A stretch of DNA of 64,000 bases from Eumeta japonica (Eukaryota; Arthropoda; Insecta; Lepidoptera; Psychidae): assembly GCA_005406025.1 (NCBI GenBank), contig BGZK01000219.1, positions 434,001 to 498,000 on the forward strand, written 5' to 3'. Below, one piece after another: positions 58,414 to 64,000 of this stretch. The position numbers were made by a program, and so were the translations under genes. Every line of letters begins with the position of its first letter. Positions within the stretch are counted from its first letter, which is position 1. The notes below the pieces were generated by a model. That model saw only the letters and a list, made by a program, of their open reading frames with translations. It searched no databases and was not told where the DNA came from.

Positions 58414-58926
58414 GATGTGAAACATTTAATATTAGAATTTATAAATAATAAATACCAATAAAGATAATATATACTAAAATAATAAAAAATAACACACTTT
58501 TTTAATAAAATCTATAAATATCTTTTATAATATCTTCTAATTTGAAAAATGATAATAATTGGAAAATATTTATATTCCTAAATAGAAAATATATTTTGAT
58601 TTAGTAATATATCACTCATTCGAATTCTTTTAGGAACTCTGTCAAATAATTAGTAAAAAAACTAAAATATTTTCAATATTTTATCAATAAACTATTATTT
58701 AGTTAAATAATTAATGAAAGTAGTTAATGATTTAAAGTCAATTTCGTAATTTAAATATTAGCTGAATTTAATGTATTGACGAAGAAGGTAAAATCAGAAT
58801 AAAAGTGTATATTTTACGCGCGCGCGCACACAAAGGAGTCGAGAGCGGCAGCGCAGTGATGCCATCTGCCGTCCCGGCATTCGAATCGATTTTACAGCCA
58901 AGGCGCGCCAATAGATGTTTCACATC
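58414..58926. mobile_element. MITE with GATGTGAAACAT termini
   Basis: GATGTGAAACAT (58414-58425) mirrors ATGTTTCACATC (58915-58926). The right portion is GC-rich (GGCGCGCC, CATTCGAATCG, CCGTCCCGGC) and the left AT-rich. I recall similar sequences in other Lepidoptera. Noncoding, with no clear target duplication. Confidence 0.5.
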
Positions 58927-60358
58927 AAAAAACTCAGAGCGGGTAGTAATCTCTTAGTTCTCATATGGCGGTTCTTTTAACATCAAATCAATTATCGATC
59001 ATGTATTAACACGAAGATTTGTTCACCGGCGTATCGTGAATGCTCATATGAATGATCCGATATTTCTGAATATTGTGGACCCCGACATGGGTCGATTGGA
59101 ATCGTTGGATTCGTCGATTTGTTGCATAAACAACCTTAACATATACAGTCTTTCGTGATGTGTACCAGAGCACCCCAGCATGGGTGAAACCGAACGTTCA
59201 ATAGTTTGACAAGGCGTGCTCGAACTGCACCAGACTAGTTTCCGTAAGACTAACCCCCCTTTTTTTTCTAAATATATCGACTCTTCAAGAGATAGATATT
59301 ACACTTCTTTAGATTAATCAGTGAATTTGATATATTTCTAATTGTCTTTGAAATACATCAAACTCTGGGATCTCGTTTGGGGGTAAATTAAAATAAAAAA
59401 AAAAGGTTTTACAAACTGTTCCAAAATGAAAGTACTTTTGAGGGCCTAATATATATATATATATATTCAAATATTTAGAAAAATATATAAAAGATGAAAA
59501 TTGATTGCTCCCCTATCTTTGAAACTACTAAGCCTAAAATGAGAAATTATTTTAAATCACGTAAAAGATTTTCGACTTTTATTAATTTCAATTTCGAAAC
59601 AGGACAATTTGTATTTTCCTCCATAATTTAATTGAATATTAATAAACGCCAGATATTTCGCTACCAATAGATATGCGAAGTCTAGGAAACATCAAAACAA
59701 CATTCGAAATTTCTTAACCGGTCTAATAGTTTATCGCATAAAGCCTTATCAACGACAGGGTAGCCAACGGTATAAGATACAATGGACAACAATTACGGCA
59801 ACCTGTTGCATTCCGAGATTCGAATCAACCGTAGATTTCGCTAAAGCTTTTATTATACGCACTGTGCACGACGGAATCGTTTCCTTAAACGACCAACACT
59901 ACATCCCGTTTAAGTTTATTGTGAAAGAGAACGGCCAAAAGCCGGCCACTGATGCGTTTTGACCAATCGACGGACGTTGTAGATCATTGCCTTAAAAGTG
60001 ACGACCAGAAGAAAACCGCGGGTCATATACACTAAAAAATCCTTTGTAAGTTTCGCTTCAGCATGGCTCTAATTTGACTTGAATTACACGCTGCATCTAT
60101 CGAGTACTGTAACGAGTCTTTTGATATCATTAAAACTAAAATTACTATTTTAGTACATGACTCGGTCAAGACGCTAGCTGACGCAATCGCAAGAACTCCC
60201 ATATATTTTTTTCATTATTTCTCGGTGTTATTATTTACTTATAGATATCATCAATAGCAATCGCAATGTTGTTGTTGTGTCAGGTTTAAATACCTCCACT
60301 GCTAAGACACATCCTCCCTCAATGTTTCTATTTCTCATTGAGCGGTGCGGTTTAAGTC

Positions 60359-60392
60359 CGCGCGGTCGTCCAATGCGTTGGCCGACCGCGCG
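60359..60392. repeat. GC-rich hairpin
   Basis: CGCGCGGTCG (60359-60368) pairs with CGACCGCGCG (60383-60392). Inside the loop CCAA and TTGG can extend the stem. It lies in the SRF intron near the family C copy. Confidence 0.75.
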
Positions 60393-60439
60393 ACGTCGGT
60401 GACGTTGGCAATATTTGAATGACGACACTTCAAACTTCC

Positions 60440-61400
60440 CGTTAGAATATTAATAATTTTCGTAAAATTAACAATGTTATTTGTTTTACGTCCAATTTTC
60501 GAAGATTCTGAAAGTTCATCAAATGTCTACGTTTTGAGTTTCCAGAAAGCTTTTCTGATAATTTTCACGGAAATGTCTCTAATGTATGCGTGTGTGGATG
60601 CATTGAGTATTTTTTGTGTTTTCGTGTGGGTGCGTGTCTGTGTGTCTCTGTGTCTGCGTGTGTATGTGTATTAGCGTGTGTGTGAGAGAGAGAGAGAGTG
60701 AGTACGAGCGCGCGCGGATGTAAACCTTGAATATCTTTGAAACGAATAGACTAATTACAATGGGACTTAAATGACCTTCAAAAGATTTGACTGAACTTGA
60801 TTTGGCGTCAATCGATTAATTAAATTTCAAGCAATTAAAAAAAAACTTTAAATTTTTTTTTATCAATTGATTTATAAACTATTATACCCGACCCATTCCA
60901 AAATCGAATCAATTCTACAAAACGTCATTAAATGCTGTAAACTTGGTTGAAATCGATTCATTTGTTCTAAAGATATGTTAAACTTTATGAAAAATATTTT
61001 AATACAAATTTTATTTATTAAGAAATTTTTGAGTTTAAAAAGGATTCGCAACTCTTTTTGAAATCGATTAATTGGATCAAAAGATTTAGTAATCGAAGTT
61101 TTTAAAAAACGTTTTTTTCAAAATAACATATTTTTAGACCGACCAATTTATTAATTGAAAATGGTTGAATGCCTTTAAGTCCAGTTCAAATAAGCTACTT
61201 CGTTAAAACATATCTTTCACAAAATATTTGAGAAATAAATTATTTAGGTCATTTTTAATTTCGAAAGAGAAGGAAGATAGTTTTGAGGTCGTAAATTTGA
61301 GTAACAATCATTCAAAACAATGCGGTAAATTTTTGAACTTGCAGTAAATTTTGGGGTTGGTCTGCAGGGTCAACTTTTGCCCAGTACTTTTTTCTAGGTA
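60440..61400 (-). repeat. Repeat family C copy with GT/GA microsatellite
   Basis: Inverted relative to 21620-22640 and colinear with it (see landmarks there, for example minus-strand TTTCAAAAAGAGTTGCG at about 61049-61065). The internal simple repeat at 60585-60720 is GT-rich with (GA)n, at the same place where the other copy has ACGC units. The open frame 60474-60674 is a by-product. Confidence 0.6.
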
Positions 61401-62449
61401 GGTGTAAGTTGTCGATGTCGGGTTTCAACTTCTCATAAAAGATAATTAATTTACGTTCATAGAATAGAAAAGATATGAAAATAAAATTTCGTAGTCAGTG
61501 CGTATATTATTTAAAGTACATAAATTAGGACGATTGATATAAAATTTGGAATCAGCTTGGAAAATTGTTTATACCAAAAGTTCATTTTTAACATGGCACC
61601 CTGTTTTTATAATTCTCGTAGAATAAAAAATTATTGTTTCCAAAAACCGACTTCATTTAAAAATAATATTTTAAAGTCTTTCAAAATCCGTCAAAACCTG
61701 TTCAATTTACTTGTTCCATTATTTTGCGTAAGTCGTAATATGCAACAACAGTTGTTAAATACACATTAAAACCATTTCAAATCTGTAATTGTTTATTAAT
61801 AATGCATTATACAAACACATTTACGAAATTAAAGTTGTTATCGATAATTAATTGCTATCATTATAAATTTGGAATAGGTAACGTCAGCTTAATTGCTTAT
61901 ATGCATAGTCGATTTCATACAATAGTCTGGTTATGGAAACAGGCATTCGAACGGAAGCTGCCTAGACGATGTATGGAGCAATTCTAGTTTGAAGGGGGCC
62001 GCCGACATGCGCCCGCGTCGGCTGTTTTGCGGTTTGACGCTCTGTGAATAATGATGCTTACAATATATTAAAATTTTAGATAACGAACACACTAGAAACT
62101 GTCGGGCGTATTACTGATCCATAAAAATTGTTTTGTTATAAAAACAATCTGTATTATTTTATCTCCGATTGAAATTAAATAGCATTAGTTTAATTGCCTC
62201 TTTCGAAGATCAAAATGTTACTTTTGTAATGCTGGCATTACATATATACGCATGTAAAAATGTGTTAAAAATCAAAAACAAATAAAAATAAACTTTAACA
62301 CAATTCCTATACATTTATTGCGTACCAAATTTACATATCGGCATTGCAAAATCTTTATTAAAAAAAGACAATCCCAACAAATCGATTATGACTTTACCGA
62401 TTGAGACACGACAATTTCATTGAGCCGGATTTAAACGGTCACTTGTAAA

Positions 62450-63900
62450 AACATACGCCCGCGAGAGACGCCGAGCCGGCATTGCGCTCAGCCTCGTCAC
62501 ATTACGTGATGCAACGGCGTAATCCGCCATCGGAGCGGCGCGCGCGCTAATTAAAACGAACCGCGGTTCCGTCGCCGGCGCCCGGTTTTATCTAAAACTC
62601 GATTGCGAAAAAAATTCGCCGGTTAACAAGCGATCCGGTCGAGTCCGCGACGGTGATTGTAAAGAAACAGAAAACAGGTGCAATATTCGAGAACTCGTTG
62701 GTTACGCGCCGCGCGGGCGGGCGGCGCCGGGTCAATACGAGGTTTCAAAAGAAACGCCCGCGCCGCGCGACCGCCTGTCAGAATTAAACGCTATTGCGGC
62801 GATGATCGGCAGCTTTTACAAATTTAATTATCGACTTTAGTTCGTAACTCGATCGCTCAAAAAGCTCGTTATATTATCGACTTTCGAACGTTATGATACC
62901 GTAATCGGATGTGATTTAGACCTAGAATCGATCCACGACATTCGAGCCGTTCGAAACTGCACGCAGGGTCGGAACCGGCGGTTTTTGCACGGAGCGAGAA
63001 CGAACAGCGGCGGGTCCGATACTTCCGATGCGCCGGCCGATAACTAATAGCCGTATAAACAACTTGATCGCTCGTTAAAGCTGGGAACCGCGATATCGCG
63101 GCCGCCATCGCCGGACGATCCTCTAACTACGGTGGATTAGTTATAGGTTTAACGATTAACTTGATGTCGTAATACGACCATTACTCGACTCGCTCTCGAA
63201 ATTACCGTACAACGGAGCATCTAGTGCCGTATTCATCGGTTACAAAGTAAAAATCCTTAACGCTAAATATTTCATTTGTCGTGATATATTATCTGCGTTC
63301 GACGTCCGCCGGGACGGCCGCCTCGCGTCGAAATAAAACATGCGAAGGAACCAACATCGCTAAGGCTCTTAAAATCGAATACTACAGAGGATGAAAAATG
63401 CCAGCCGAGCCGCTCGCGCGTGAGTAACCTCTTGCGAATTCTCGAATAAAAAACGAGACGCGCCGCAAATGTTACGCAAGAGATACGTCTCCGAAACGAA
63501 GTGGAAAAGGCTTCTTTAATTTATCAATTTTGTGGAACTGTACACCGGTCGAGTTGACGCGCCGGAACGATATATTTCTTTTACAGAGAAAAAAAATCTC
63601 AACGAGAACACAATTAAAACATGTTTCGTCCGCGAAGAAGGCGCGCATCGGGACGCATGCGCGTAAGACCTGCGCGAGGTTTAATAGTGCACAAAAAATA
63701 AATAATAACCGCTACTACAATGTGTTTCAAAAGCGGCCGCTTCTCCCACGCATCTCCGGGCACACGAGCCGATCATTTCGGGCGCGCCCGTCTTTTATTG
63801 CCAAAAATGAATGGCCGCTAACGGGCCGTAATTGCGGCGCGGTCCCGCCGACGTCGGGCCCCGGGAGGACCTGTCGCGCGACATCCGAACAAACCAGCTC
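62450..63900. other. CpG-rich intronic islands
   Basis: Two dense CpG stretches with no repeat landmarks, separated by a short AT-richer part. They contain many CGATCG, CGCGCG and GCCGGC words. Arginine-rich open frames on both strands are attributable to composition. Candidate regulatory DNA of the SRF gene. Confidence 0.35.
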
Positions 63901-64000
63901 TGCCCACTTTTCTTTCTAGTGGCGATAATTTACGATTAATAATACAATTGTATCAAGTTGTGATCAAATGTCTCTGTACTGAAAAACAGAAAACATTATT

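Larger units (their letters stand above)
57337..64000 (-). other. bs: SRF (blistered) intron upstream of the exon, 5' end outside window
   Basis: From the acceptor at 57337 to the window edge I find no reading for the N-terminal MADS box (the KMEFIDNKLRR-type segment), so the intron is at least 6.6 kb. It contains CpG-rich islands (57620-58250, 62450-63120, 63300-63900), a MITE (58414-58926) and a family C repeat (60440-61400). Islands in such introns often carry enhancers, but no tested element is known to me here. Open frames in the islands (57622-57903, 62869-63108, 63530-63919) show no domain. Confidence 0.7.

Overview
This is a eukaryotic, almost certainly lepidopteran (moth or butterfly), chromosomal window. 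The assignment rests on several dispersed repeats that I recognise as characteristic of Lepidoptera: a Helitron-like end with CTAG before T, the GGAACCC-type families with GGACGGACGG tracts, and a short poly-A repeat containing GGCCGGCAACG. It also rests on a single conserved gene fragment. No prokaryotic operon, CRISPR array or rRNA gene is present, and I found no convincing tRNA gene.

The only confident host gene is on the minus strand at 56902-57336: one exon of the serum response factor orthologue (blistered, bs). It carries the second half of the MADS box and the SRF extension, followed by a His/Pro/Ser-rich tail. Its acceptor site is clear. The DNA-binding half of the MADS box is not found in the remaining 6.6 kb, so it must lie beyond base 64000 and the window ends inside a long intron. 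Downstream (37.6-56.9 kb) I see no second certain exon, only weak candidates for a terminal exon and 3' UTR.

The first 34 kb is a transposon graveyard. In order it holds: a cut MITE at the left edge; a Helitron-like element; a mariner; a hAT with an exact 8-bp target duplication and a second copy of the edge MITE inside it; several RTE-clade LINE copies, including a minus-strand copy and a near full-length 3.1-kb one; a Tc1/mariner-superfamily element inserted at TA in an RTE tail; repeat families here named A, B and C; two more mariners; a 1.1-kb unclassified insert bounded by GGTAGGGGA repeats; a SINE-like repeat; and a 254-bp fold-back MITE. All transposase and reverse transcriptase frames are broken by stops, frameshifts, deletions or lost catalytic residues.

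From about 34.5 kb to the end the texture changes. Long unique stretches carry many CpG-rich islands separated by AT-rich DNA, with only a few repeats: an inverted RTE tail, one family B copy, a CR1/jockey-like LINE remnant, a tRNA-derived SINE, two MITEs and one family C copy. This looks like the cis-regulatory surroundings and first intron of a developmental transcription factor. Many of the long open frames in these islands are best explained by high CpG content and are not annotated as genes.

I did not find an undescribed protein system. The most unusual items are structural: a MITE family with self-palindromic tips (GACGT-N4-ACGTC) nested in a hAT, the GGTAGGGGA-bounded element with seven scattered GTCAGATTA-type boxes, a repeat family with a built-in microsatellite, a probable twin-primed RTE insertion, and several perfect hairpins that look like template-switch events.
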